DNA from: CAYNRQ01 sp964399875
GTDB lineage: Archaea; Aenigmatarchaeota; Aenigmatarchaeia; QMZP01
Assembly: GCA_964399875.1 (NCBI GenBank)
Contig: CAYNRQ010000047.1
Coordinates: forward strand, 1-8,723
Length of the DNA stretch: 8,723 nucleotides
Reading direction: 5' to 3'
Shown here: piece after piece, positions 1-5,593 of the stretch
Numbering within the stretch: position 1 is the stretch's first letter
Layout: each line of letters starts with the position of its first letter
The notes under the pieces: model-generated
What the model was told of the DNA's origin: nothing
Seen by the model: only the letters and a program-made list of their open reading frames with translations
Databases searched by the model: none
Position numbers and translations under genes: made by a program

Positions 1-47
1 TAATTATGTTATTAAATAAAAGGAGGTTTAGTGGCTAAAGTGTTACT

Positions 48-98
48 TTACCCAAGAAAATTATTCCTCCACCATTTTCTTAATCTATCCTGATTCAT
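48..98 (-). CDS. Possible 16-residue peptide
   Basis: A short frame starting at ATG 98-96 encodes MNQDRLRKWWRNNFLG and then a stop. It is listed because its start is well supplied: an AGGAGA Shine-Dalgarno (104-109) lies five bases upstream, and a TATA-like box (139-151) sits about 25 bases before a plausible transcription start near 120. The peptide is basic and tryptophan-rich and I do not recognise it. It could be a real micro-peptide, a leader peptide, or the start of a longer gene cut short here; no other frame continues it for more than a few codons. The stop overlaps a small dyad, TAAAGT-GTT-ACTTTA (36-50). Confidence 0.2.
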   Translation of the reverse strand: MNQDRLRKWWRNNFLG

Positions 99-103
99 GA
101 TAA

Positions 104-151
104 TCTCCTGAATGTTTTATATATAATAGAACAGAAAGCTTTAAATACTTT
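104..151 (-). promoter_or_regulatory. TATA-type promoter and SD before the small ORF
   Basis: Read on the minus strand, AAGTATTTAAAGC (151-139) resembles an archaeal BRE plus box A. About 25 bases further on is an AT-rich start region, followed by the Shine-Dalgarno AGGAGA at 109-104. Inferred from spacing and composition only. Confidence 0.35.
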
Positions 152-180
152 ACTGTTTTTTACCATTTTAAAGTGACAAT

Positions 181-675
181 TTAGAAAGAAAATATGCCTT
201 TTCTTTTAGGTTTTGCACCTGCTTTTTGCACTCTGCCCTTTCTTACTGTTATCTCATCAGCCATGAAGTTCCAGTATTCAGTGCAGCCTCCATCTGTTAC
301 TCCTCTCCACACGTTTCTTACCCTTGCACTGTCTGCATAGAAGTATGTACTGCCGGGGGTGAAATCCCCAAACAGTTTTTGTGCCTGTTCTGATGTTGCA
401 TGCACCTTGATATTGTATTTGTTTCCGCATGACTCGTTATCAAAGTCAGGTGAATCCACAACCGTTAAATGAACAAAACCGCTCTGGTCTTCTTGCCTGA
501 GGGCCTGGTGTACTGTTCTGTCCTCTACATTTGTGATAAGCAGATAATTATCCAAAAGAAGGTTTCCGCTTGGCTCCATGTAACGGCAGGCGCATCCTCC
601 TGTATATAGGGCTGCTAAGGCTGCCCCTGTTCTTTTGAGGAACTGCCTCCTTGAAGGATTAAATCCTGTTTTCAT
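181..675 (-). CDS. Small exported protein with Tat signal, probable lipoprotein
   Basis: The 164-residue product starts with a twin-arginine export signal: S8-R9-R10-Q11-F12-L13-K14, then an Ala/Leu-rich segment and T25-G26-G27-C28, a weak lipobox-like site. This predicts export of a folded protein through the Tat pathway and perhaps lipid anchoring on the outer face of the membrane. The mature part (about 29-164) has no transmembrane segment and ends in a basic tail (KAGAKPKRKG). Two further cysteines (about residues 83 and 130) could form a disulfide or bind metal. I do not recognise the family; the use of Tat suggests a bound cofactor or early folding, but that is inference. The start is supported by GAGTGAT just upstream (SD-like) and a TATA box at 706-716. 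It lies 65 bases downstream of the DUF63 gene on the same strand. Confidence 0.8.
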   Translation of the reverse strand: MKTGFNPSRRQFLKRTGAALAALYTGGCACRYMEPSGNLLLDNYLLITNVEDRTVHQALRQEDQSGFVHLTVVDSPDFDNESCGNKYNIKVHATSEQAQKLFGDFTPGSTYFYADSARVRNVWRGVTDGGCTEYWNFMADEITVRKGRVQKAGAKPKRKGIFSF

Positions 676-705
676 AGTATCACTCTTGTATTATTGACAG
701 TAAGT

Positions 706-716
706 TTTTTAAATGT
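706..716 (-). promoter_or_regulatory. TATA box for the Tat-signal protein gene
   Basis: On the minus strand, ACATTTAAAAA lies about 30-40 bases before the ATG at 675, which puts the transcription start near 683 and gives a very short leader. It suggests this gene has its own promoter, although it follows the DUF63 gene on the same strand. Confidence 0.4.
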
Positions 717-740
717 TTTGGTTTTGTCACTATCGAGGAA

Positions 741-1577
741 TTAAACCATGGCTGCCAGTCTTAGGGTGTCTCTAAGGCCCGGGGCAAGCCCCAGGATTAC
801 TACAACAATCTTTAGGAAGTTGTTGAAGTTGCCTGGCTCTCCGTATCTGTCTATCAGCCATAAAACCGGGATTACAACAAGTATTTTTAAGAGGAACATG
901 GCAAAGGCAGGTCCCATGATCGGGATGAACAGCCTTGGAACCACATGCTGCTCCAGGTAGCCGAATACAGAAAGGGAAAAGGCTGTTGCTGTTGCATCAA
1001 GAAAGTGGGCTGCAAGGATTCCTGAGTTTTCATAGCTGAACAGGTTCCTGAATCTTGTTCTCTTTCCAACAAATCTGGACATGGATAAAAACAGGAATGT
1101 CCATAGAAGGGTTACGGATAATACAAGGACCAGAGGGAAAAGGGTTGTTACAGGAAGCAGAATTATGTTTACAATGCATAGAGCAATGCCTATGCTGAAC
1201 ATGGTTTTCCAGTACAGGAACCTTGTGAGCCTCTGGACTGCCAGGGAAAGCAGAAGCGTGAAAAGGGCAAGAGTAAATGTTATTATATAGCTGCCTGGTG
1301 TTGGGAATATGGGGAGGCCGAAAAAATTATTCAGGAAGGGGTCTGCAAAGGCCTGGGCCACAGCTGTATCATGCAAAACCCTTGTAGATGCCCCCCAGAA
1401 TATGAACGGCAGGATTGCAAGGAAGAAATATCTGTCTATGCTGACCTTGGTTTTCTGGAGGAGTCTGTAAACCAGATAGACAGCGATGACAAGGATTATG
1501 GAATATGTTATGGTATTGATTGGATTGAACCAGCCGTTTCTTAGTATGGGTTCTATAAAGTATTCGTACAAGGACAT
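741..1577 (-). CDS. DUF63 family archaeal integral membrane protein
   Basis: A 278-residue polytopic membrane protein with about seven or eight hydrophobic segments. Landmarks that match the archaeal DUF63 family: N-terminal G15-W-F-N-P with N21-T22; V46-S-I-D49; a G62-A-S-T-R66-V-L-H-D70 segment; P92-T-P-G-S-Y; H191-F-L-D194-A-T-A-T followed by G206-Y-L-E209-Q-H211-V-V-P; and C-terminal G263-L-A-P-G-L-R-D270. The conserved His, Asp and Glu residues placed in or beside membrane segments suggest metal binding or catalysis in the membrane, but the function of DUF63 is unknown to me. An in-frame TTG lies 18 bases further upstream, but ATG 1577 is chosen because AAGGAGG (1591-1585) is correctly spaced before it and lies inside the longer version. 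The leader is exceptionally structured (see 1580-1750). Confidence 0.88.
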   Translation of the reverse strand: MSLYEYFIEPILRNGWFNPINTITYSIILVIAVYLVYRLLQKTKVSIDRYFFLAILPFIFWGASTRVLHDTAVAQAFADPFLNNFFGLPIFPTPGSYIITFTLALFTLLLSLAVQRLTRFLYWKTMFSIGIALCIVNIILLPVTTLFPLVLVLSVTLLWTFLFLSMSRFVGKRTRFRNLFSYENSGILAAHFLDATATAFSLSVFGYLEQHVVPRLFIPIMGPAFAMFLLKILVVIPVLWLIDRYGEPGNFNNFLKIVVVILGLAPGLRDTLRLAAMV

Positions 1578-1579
1578 AA

Positions 1580-1634
1580 TGTTGCCTCCTTGCAACCCCT
1601 GGCTTTAGCCAGGGGTTTTCTTTGTTCGGCAACA
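1580..1634 (-). promoter_or_regulatory. Ribosome-binding region with competing stems
   Basis: Three perfect pairings surround the Shine-Dalgarno (1585-1591) of the DUF63 gene. (1) An 11 bp hairpin with a 2-base loop, 1594-1604 with 1607-1617, centred on CCCCTGGC/GCCAGGGG. (2) GTTGC 1581-1585 with GCAAC 1592-1596, which holds the SD core in a 6-base loop and overlaps stem 1 by three bases. (3) TGTTGCC 1580-1586 with GGCAACA 1628-1634, which encloses stem 1 and pairs the GG end of the SD. Stems 2 and 3 exclude each other, and stem 2 competes with stem 1. This layout suggests control of translation initiation. On the plus strand the same hairpin is followed by TTTTCTTTGTT and looks like a terminator, but no plus-strand gene precedes it. 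Confidence 0.5.
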
Positions 1635-1636
1635 GC

Positions 1637-1750
1637 TGTTGAACCAGATTGTTGCATCCATCCCCTGGTTGAAACCAGCGGTCTTGAACGCCAGTTCAAG
1701 AGATGTGCGTTCATCTCTTGTGCATAAGCACAAGATTTTCTGGTTCAACA
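1637..1750 (-). promoter_or_regulatory. Multi-hairpin structured leader or palindromic element
   Basis: A perfect 12 bp outer helix (TGTTGAACCAGA 1637-1648 with TCTGGTTCAACA 1739-1750) encloses four perfect hairpins: CTGGTT/AACCAG 1665-1678; TCTTGAAC/GTTCAAGA 1682-1701; CAAGAGATG/CATCTCTTG 1697-1720; TCTTGTGC/GCACAAGA 1716-1735. Each of the last three shares five bases with the next one, so they compete at their edges or form a compact branched fold with no unpaired linker. The AACCAG and CTGGTT arms of the outer helix and of the first hairpin are interchangeable. The block lies between the divergent promoter and the DUF63 SD, so it would be transcribed as the DUF63 leader. It has no open reading frame of note. 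A miniature palindromic mobile element is the alternative; I see no target duplication at its edges. Confidence 0.55.
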
Positions 1751-1777
1751 TAATAATTATTTCCTATGCAGATAAAT

Positions 1778-1793
1778 AAGTTTTATATAATTT
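1778..1793. promoter_or_regulatory. Bidirectional TATA element between divergent genes
   Basis: AAGTTTTATATAATTT is nearly symmetric and can act as box A both ways. To the right, its centre (about 1787) is 25-28 bases from the ATG at 1815, so that transcript would be leaderless; no SD precedes 1815. To the left it would start transcription near 1762 and give a leader of about 185 bases carrying the hairpin block. Confidence 0.5.
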
Positions 1794-1814
1794 CACGGGC
1801 TATTTATAATCGGT

Positions 1815-2594
1815 ATGGAAGCGATTGCTGGGCAACTGTATTTGGATGTGGATGTTCTGGACAGGGTCAGGAGCGGTGTTAAAAAAATAAAAAGACCAAA
1901 ACTTTTTGGAACAGACGGGTGCTGGTTTAATAGTGATGGATCGTTTTTTGATGTAAGAGACTATGTTAGAAGAATCGGTGAAAGATATGGTGTTGTTCCT
2001 TTCACAAAGAAGGTGAAACAGTATGTAGAACCAGAGGATATAGGAAAGGAGCCTGAATATGAAAACCATGCAGGATATTCTATTGAGCCTATAAGAAGCC
2101 TTTATAAAAGGGTTAAGGCTAGGATTAACAGGTACTTTGCTGAAAAGCAGGGTGTTGTTCCCTACATAGGCAGGAATATAAAGAGGATCATTGTTAAGAA
2201 GCTTCCTACTTGGTGGCATAGATATCTTGGAAGGCCTGTCGGTAAGATATATGGTTATTTTGATGCAAAGACAAAAACCATGGTTCTTGATCCTGTTAAT
2301 TTTCCAGAGATGTGTGACAGGGAGAAGGATGATCTAAGGAGGGGCGGATTGCCTGTAAATGCAGCAGAAAGGGTTATGGCTGAAGAGATGTGGCATAGTG
2401 TTCAGGATATAGGAGGAACCTTGTACAGATACTCGAGGGCGGATGTTGAGGGGGAAGCAAACCTTAGGAGTGATTATCTGTTTTGGAATATGGGATCCTA
2501 TCCCATTGAAAAGATGAGTTATGAAATGAGGTATGGCAACAGGGACATAACAGATCTTAGGAAGAAAGTGCCTCTTAAACTATCACTGAACTAG
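1815..2594 (+). CDS. Unrecognised protein with zincin-like EExxH helix
   Basis: A 259-residue soluble protein of a family I do not recognise by name. The C-terminal third has the layout of a minimal gluzincin metallopeptidase: a helix V187-M-A-E190-E191-M-W-H194-S-V-Q, then about 18 residues later V211-E212-G-E214-A-N-L-R-S-D, where a glutamate could be the third metal ligand. The first histidine of HExxH is replaced by glutamate (E190-E191-x-x-H194), so it is either an unusual metal site or an inactive relative. Residues 1-130 are rich in basic and aromatic residues, with no signal peptide or membrane segment visible. It stands alone, with its own promoter and a likely leaderless start, and a hairpin plus T-rich stretch follows its stop. 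The real-gene call is firm; the peptidase-fold call is inference. Confidence 0.75.
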   Translation: MEAIAGQLYLDVDVLDRVRSGVKKIKRPKLFGTDGCWFNSDGSFFDVRDYVRRIGERYGVVPFTKKVKQYVEPEDIGKEPEYENHAGYSIEPIRSLYKRVKARINRYFAEKQGVVPYIGRNIKRIIVKKLPTWWHRYLGRPVGKIYGYFDAKTKTMVLDPVNFPEMCDREKDDLRRGGLPVNAAERVMAEEMWHSVQDIGGTLYRYSRADVEGEANLRSDYLFWNMGSYPIEKMSYEMRYGNRDITDLRKKVPLKLSLN

Positions 2595-2602
2595 CTGCAT
2601 GA

Positions 2603-2632
2603 TTGCCTTCTTGGGGCAAGCTTTTCTATTTT
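2603..2632 (+). terminator. Weak hairpin and T-rich tract after the EExxH gene
   Basis: TTGCC (2603-2607) pairs with GGCAA (2615-2619), followed by GCTTTTCTATTTT. It starts nine bases after the stop of the upstream gene. The stem is short, so the T-rich tract may be the main signal; that tract overlaps the next promoter. Confidence 0.3.
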
Positions 2633-2650
2633 ATCCGCTAATAATATATT
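2625..2650 (+). promoter_or_regulatory. Promoter for the endonuclease IV-like gene
   Basis: CTATTTTAT (2625-2633) is about 22 bases before ATG 2651 and would give a leaderless message. A second AT box, TAATATATTA (2642-2651), would instead start transcription near 2672 and favour the internal start at 2705. The sequence does not decide between them. Confidence 0.35.
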
Positions 2651-3532
2651 ATGTATGACGTGCTTATAAGGAAGAAGGTGTTGAAGATACAGGAAAGGTT
2701 AGGCATGAGAATAGGTATACCTTACGGGATAAATAAGATACCTACAGCCAGGACACCTGCACAGGTTCTTGATGTTTTGAGGGAATTGTACAAGATTGGG
2801 TTAAAGGCCTTTGTTTTACCCAAGGAATTGTTTGGTGGGATTTATACAAGCACTGATCTTTATAAAAAGTATTACGGGGAGCTGTTGAAGATAAAAGATA
2901 TAGCAAAGAAATTCAACATAGAGCTTTCCCTGCATCACACCGCACTTTCAGACCAGCCTGATGAGAAACTGAAGATATTTTGCGATATCTCAAGCATAAT
3001 GGATTGCAGAATATTTGTTATACAGCCTAATTTCTATGCCCGGATGCCACAGGATCAGGCCCTTAAGTTGGTGGTTTACAAGATAAATGAAATTGTTTCA
3101 GGTCTGAGAACCAAGTGCAGCATAGGCGTTGAAACAACAGGCAAGATGAGTGAGGTTGGTTCACTAGAGGACACTATTGATATTGTAAGAAGGACATCAA
3201 GCACAGAGCCTGTAATAAACTGGGCGCATGTTCATGCAAGAGGTGTGGGCGCTTTAAGGAGCCAGCAGGATTTCAGAAGGGTTCTTGACCAGGTAAGGGC
3301 TGCTGTCGGGCAGAGTTGGCTGCAGAATGCATTCTTCTTTTTCTCTGGTATTTCTTACGGGCCTTCCGGGGAGATAAGGCACATACCACTGGATAAGTCA
3401 GATATAAGCCTGGATTACCTTATAAGGGAGGTAATGTCACTGAACATGGGGGGTACGCTTATTATTGAGGATCCTGACAGGGAGAAGTTTGTTTTGAGCA
3501 GGATGGAAGAGCTGAGCGACATGGTCAGGTAG
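2651..3532 (+). CDS. Endonuclease IV-like TIM-barrel protein
   Basis: A 293-residue protein of the AP endonuclease 2 / xylose-isomerase-like TIM barrel superfamily. The strand ends carry the expected polar residues in order: H95-H96, Q125 (in I-Q-P-N, where endonuclease IV normally has His), E161 (G-V-E-T-T-G), N190-W-A-H193-V-H195-A-R-G, S232-G-I-S with R243-H244, and E273 (I-I-E-D-P). The metal centre is thus mostly present but altered at one ligand. Likely roles are abasic-site or other DNA phosphodiester cleavage, or sugar-phosphate isomerisation; the H-x-H-A-R-G and S-G-I-S-Y motifs resemble archaeal endonuclease IV relatives more than sugar isomerases. Barrel strand 1 begins at M19 (M-R-I-G-I-P), so the true start may be 2705, which has AGGTTAGG upstream. 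It has its own promoter and is not in the next operon. Confidence 0.78.
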   Translation: MYDVLIRKKVLKIQERLGMRIGIPYGINKIPTARTPAQVLDVLRELYKIGLKAFVLPKELFGGIYTSTDLYKKYYGELLKIKDIAKKFNIELSLHHTALSDQPDEKLKIFCDISSIMDCRIFVIQPNFYARMPQDQALKLVVYKINEIVSGLRTKCSIGVETTGKMSEVGSLEDTIDIVRRTSSTEPVINWAHVHARGVGALRSQQDFRRVLDQVRAAVGQSWLQNAFFFFSGISYGPSGEIRHIPLDKSDISLDYLIREVMSLNMGGTLIIEDPDREKFVLSRMEELSDMVR

Positions 3533-3627
3533 TGGTTTAGAAAACAGCAATTGCTGAGCTGACATTATTTCTGATATGGATTTCATGTGCATGAAGAAGC
3601 AACACTCAATCAGAATGCGTCTGTTAT

Positions 3628-3663
3628 TAAAATATTTTATAAGCAACAGGAGTAATTATTAGT
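3628..3663 (+). promoter_or_regulatory. Promoter and SD of the TIM-barrel/cmk/HAD operon
   Basis: AATATTTTATAAG (3631-3643) is a good box A, with a predicted transcription start near 3661. AGGAGT (3648-3653) lies ten bases before ATG 3664, but it would be lost from a message starting at 3661, so either initiation is leaderless or the real start site is a little upstream. Confidence 0.45.
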
Positions 3664-4395
3664 ATGAAAATAGGAATAAAGATATATCCCAATAATCCTG
3701 ATAAAGGGGAATACCTTAAAAGGATTGCAGATGTTACTGACTTTATAGAAGTAATGGCAGTGAGAGACGCTGATTTTGGTTTTATGGAAGATTATGATAT
3801 TCCCTATGTGATCCATAATGAACACTTTAGATTTGGTGTTAATCTTTCTGACAGTGGCATGCTGGAAAGGAATCTGGTTTCTGTAAGGTTTTCTCAGGAA
3901 CTGGCTGACAGGTTTAATGCCAGGTTTATAATAGTTCACCCTGGTCTGAATGATAATGATAAATGCTCTATAGAGAACGTTATAAAGTTTTTGAATATGG
4001 TAAATGATGAGAGGATTCTTATTGAGAATCTCCCGTATTGGGCAACAACCGGTTCCCATTGTTTTGGCAGAAGTTTTGATGAGCTGGAAAGAATAATAAA
4101 GGCCTGTGGTTGCGGGCTTTGTCTGGATTTTGGGCACGCAAGTTTATGTGCATATGGCTTTAAAAGAGAGCATGTGGAGTTTGTTAAGGATCTTTTTAAG
4201 CTGAATCCTGTTTATTTTCATATTTCTGACGGGCATGCGGAGAATGACAAAGATGAACATATGCACCTTGGTGAAGGTAATCTTGATTTGGCATCTTTCA
4301 AGAGGATGATACCTGATTCGGCCATGGTTGCAATAGAAACAAGACCTGAATTAGAAAAGCAGATGAATGATATTAGGTTTATGAGGAGTGATTAA
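3664..4395 (+). CDS. Sugar phosphate isomerase/epimerase-like TIM-barrel protein
   Basis: A 243-residue AP_endonuc_2-type TIM barrel, close to the minimal length for the fold. Candidate metal ligands sit in the canonical order: H51 (V-I-H-N-E-H), H92 (I-V-H-P-G), E121 (I-E-N-L), D155 and H158 (L-D-F-G-H), H186 (F-H-I-S-D), H201 (H-L-G-E-G-N-L-D) and E225 (A-I-E-T-R). The intact H-x-G-E-G motif and the E/D/H/E set point to a divalent-metal sugar isomerase or epimerase, or a small endonuclease IV relative; the substrate cannot be read from sequence. It heads an operon: its stop TAA overlaps the A of the next ATG (TAATG), so cmk is probably translationally coupled to it. Unlike the neighbour at 2651, every expected ligand is present. 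Confidence 0.82.
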   Translation: MKIGIKIYPNNPDKGEYLKRIADVTDFIEVMAVRDADFGFMEDYDIPYVIHNEHFRFGVNLSDSGMLERNLVSVRFSQELADRFNARFIIVHPGLNDNDKCSIENVIKFLNMVNDERILIENLPYWATTGSHCFGRSFDELERIIKACGCGLCLDFGHASLCAYGFKREHVEFVKDLFKLNPVYFHISDGHAENDKDEHMHLGEGNLDLASFKRMIPDSAMVAIETRPELEKQMNDIRFMRSD

Positions 4396-4937
4396 TGATA
4401 ATTACAATCTCTGGTCAGGCAGGATCTGGAAAATCAACTGTTGGAAAGATACTGGCTGATAAGCTTGGATATGTGTATTATTCTATAGGCACTTTAAGGA
4501 GAAGAATGGCCAAGGAGAGGGGGATCAGGCTTTCTGAGTTGAACAGACTGGGGGAGGCAGAGGAATTCACAGACAGGGAGGTTGATGAGTATCAGAAAAA
4601 GCTTGGAAAGAAAAAAGGCAATTTTGTTGTAGATGGAAGGCTGAGTTTTCATTTTATTCCGAATTCTGTTAAGATTTACCTTAAGGCTGATCTTAAAACA
4701 AGGGCCAGAAGGGTTTTCACGGATGAGAGAATTGCAGAGGGATTTAAGAGCCTGAAAGATGCTGAAAATGAATTGAAGGATAGGGAGAGATCAGATCTTT
4801 TCAGATATAAAAAATATTATGGTATTAAGTTTATTGATAAGAAGAATTATGATATTGTTATTGATACATCGCATATAACTGCTGAAGAGGTTGCAGAAAA
4901 GATTCTGAATTTCTTGAAGGAGAAGGGAAAGATATGA
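4395..4937 (+). CDS. cmk: Cytidylate kinase, archaeal type
   Basis: A 180-residue P-loop kinase that phosphorylates CMP or dCMP with ATP in pyrimidine nucleotide salvage and synthesis. The Walker A loop is G7-Q-A-G-S-G-K13-S-T15. The monophosphate-binding part includes I31-G-T-L-R-R-R-M; D60 and D64 lie in the F-T-D-R-E-V-D helix; D80-G-R82 is the conserved D-G-R turn; the lid is R130-E-R132-S-D-L-F-R-Y, followed by K139-K-Y-Y-G-I. The short length and DGR/lid arrangement fit the archaeal Cmk family rather than adenylate or thymidylate kinases. An excellent SD (GAGGAGTGAT) lies within the end of the upstream gene. The stop overlaps the next start by four bases (ATGA at 4934-4937). Confidence 0.93.
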   Translation: MIITISGQAGSGKSTVGKILADKLGYVYYSIGTLRRRMAKERGIRLSELNRLGEAEEFTDREVDEYQKKLGKKKGNFVVDGRLSFHFIPNSVKIYLKADLKTRARRVFTDERIAEGFKSLKDAENELKDRERSDLFRYKKYYGIKFIDKKNYDIVIDTSHITAEEVAEKILNFLKEKGKI

Positions 4938-5590
4938 TAAAGGGGGCTGTTTTTGATGTGGATGGGATCCTGGTGGATACAGAAGGGCTTCAGTGGAAGG
5001 GGTGGATAAATGTTCTGAAGCCTCTGGGTGTGGAGCTGACAAAGAAGAAGTATTTTGATTATGCTGGAAAGGGTGTTGATATTGTTGCACCTGAGATTAA
5101 GAAGGATTTTAATCTGAATGTTTCCATAAATTTTCTGGTTAAGGGAAAGGAAAAGGCCATCATGGAATTGTTTCAGGGTGAATTGAAAATTGTTCCAGGA
5201 GCCAGGGAGGCTGTGGAATTCTTTGCGAAAAAAGGGGTAAAACTGGCCTCTGCTGGAGGAGCCGAAATGAAAGAGAATGTATTCAAGCTGAAAAAAGTTG
5301 GATTGCTTCATTTCTTTTCAGTGATTGTTTCAGGCGTGGATGATGTTAAGAGAGAAAAACCTTATCCTGACGTTTATCTCTTGGCTGTTAAAAAGCTCGG
5401 GCTGAAACCTGAGGAATGCATAGCTTTTGAGGATACAGAATACGGGGTCAGGGCTGCCAAGAGTGCGGGCCTGGTGTGTCTGGCCCTGCCCAATGAATTT
5501 TCTGTCAAACAGGACTTCTCCATGGCTGACGGGGTTTTCAAAAACTTTAAAGAGGCCTTGGAGTGGGTTAAAAAGAAGTATGAACTTTAA
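4934..5590 (+). CDS. HAD-superfamily hydrolase, beta-phosphoglucomutase-like
   Basis: A 218-residue subfamily IA haloacid dehalogenase-type protein. Motif I is F7-D8-V-D10-G-I-L-V-D-T-E, with D8 as nucleophile and D10 as acid/base; note Ile in place of the usual Thr of DxDGT. A helical cap spans about residues 15-85. Motif II is L104-A-S106-A-G-G; the motif III lysine is K142 in R-E-K-P-Y-P-D; motif IV is F165-E166-D167-T. The R-E-K-P-x-P-x-x-Y and F-E-D-T/S-x-x-G signatures are typical of beta-phosphoglucomutase and phosphatases acting on sugar or nucleotide monophosphates. With cmk and a sugar-isomerase-like barrel in the same operon, nucleotide or sugar-phosphate housekeeping is a reasonable inference; the substrate is unknown. 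The SD is AAGGAGAAGGG. A broken gene follows three bases after the stop. Confidence 0.9.
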   Translation: MIKGAVFDVDGILVDTEGLQWKGWINVLKPLGVELTKKKYFDYAGKGVDIVAPEIKKDFNLNVSINFLVKGKEKAIMELFQGELKIVPGAREAVEFFAKKGVKLASAGGAEMKENVFKLKKVGLLHFFSVIVSGVDDVKREKPYPDVYLLAVKKLGLKPEECIAFEDTEYGVRAAKSAGLVCLALPNEFSVKQDFSMADGVFKNFKEALEWVKKKYEL

Positions 5591-5593
5591 TAT

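Noticed and set aside
748..1290. Plus-strand open frames opposite the DUF63 gene
   Set aside because: Compositions are arginine- and threonine-rich artefacts of the antisense strand; the minus strand encodes a coherent membrane protein over the same bases.
1637..1750. tRNA or CRISPR array as explanation of the hairpin block
   Set aside because: No T-loop or anticodon pattern, no acceptor end, and no regularly spaced direct repeats; the repeats are inverted and overlapping.
1800..2219. Minus-strand open frame of about 139 codons opposite the EExxH gene
   Set aside because: Covers the promoter and start of a well-supported plus-strand gene; no SD and no recognisable motif.
3545..3556. Palindrome CAGCAATTGCTG after the endonuclease IV-like gene
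   Set aside because: A single 12-base palindrome with no loop and no T tract; not convincing as a terminator or operator on its own.
3577..3663. Small plus-strand frame of 28 codons (MDFMCMKKQHSIRMRLLLKY...) before the TIM-barrel operon
   Set aside because: It runs through the TATA box and SD of the next gene, has no SD of its own and no sign of conservation that I can assess.
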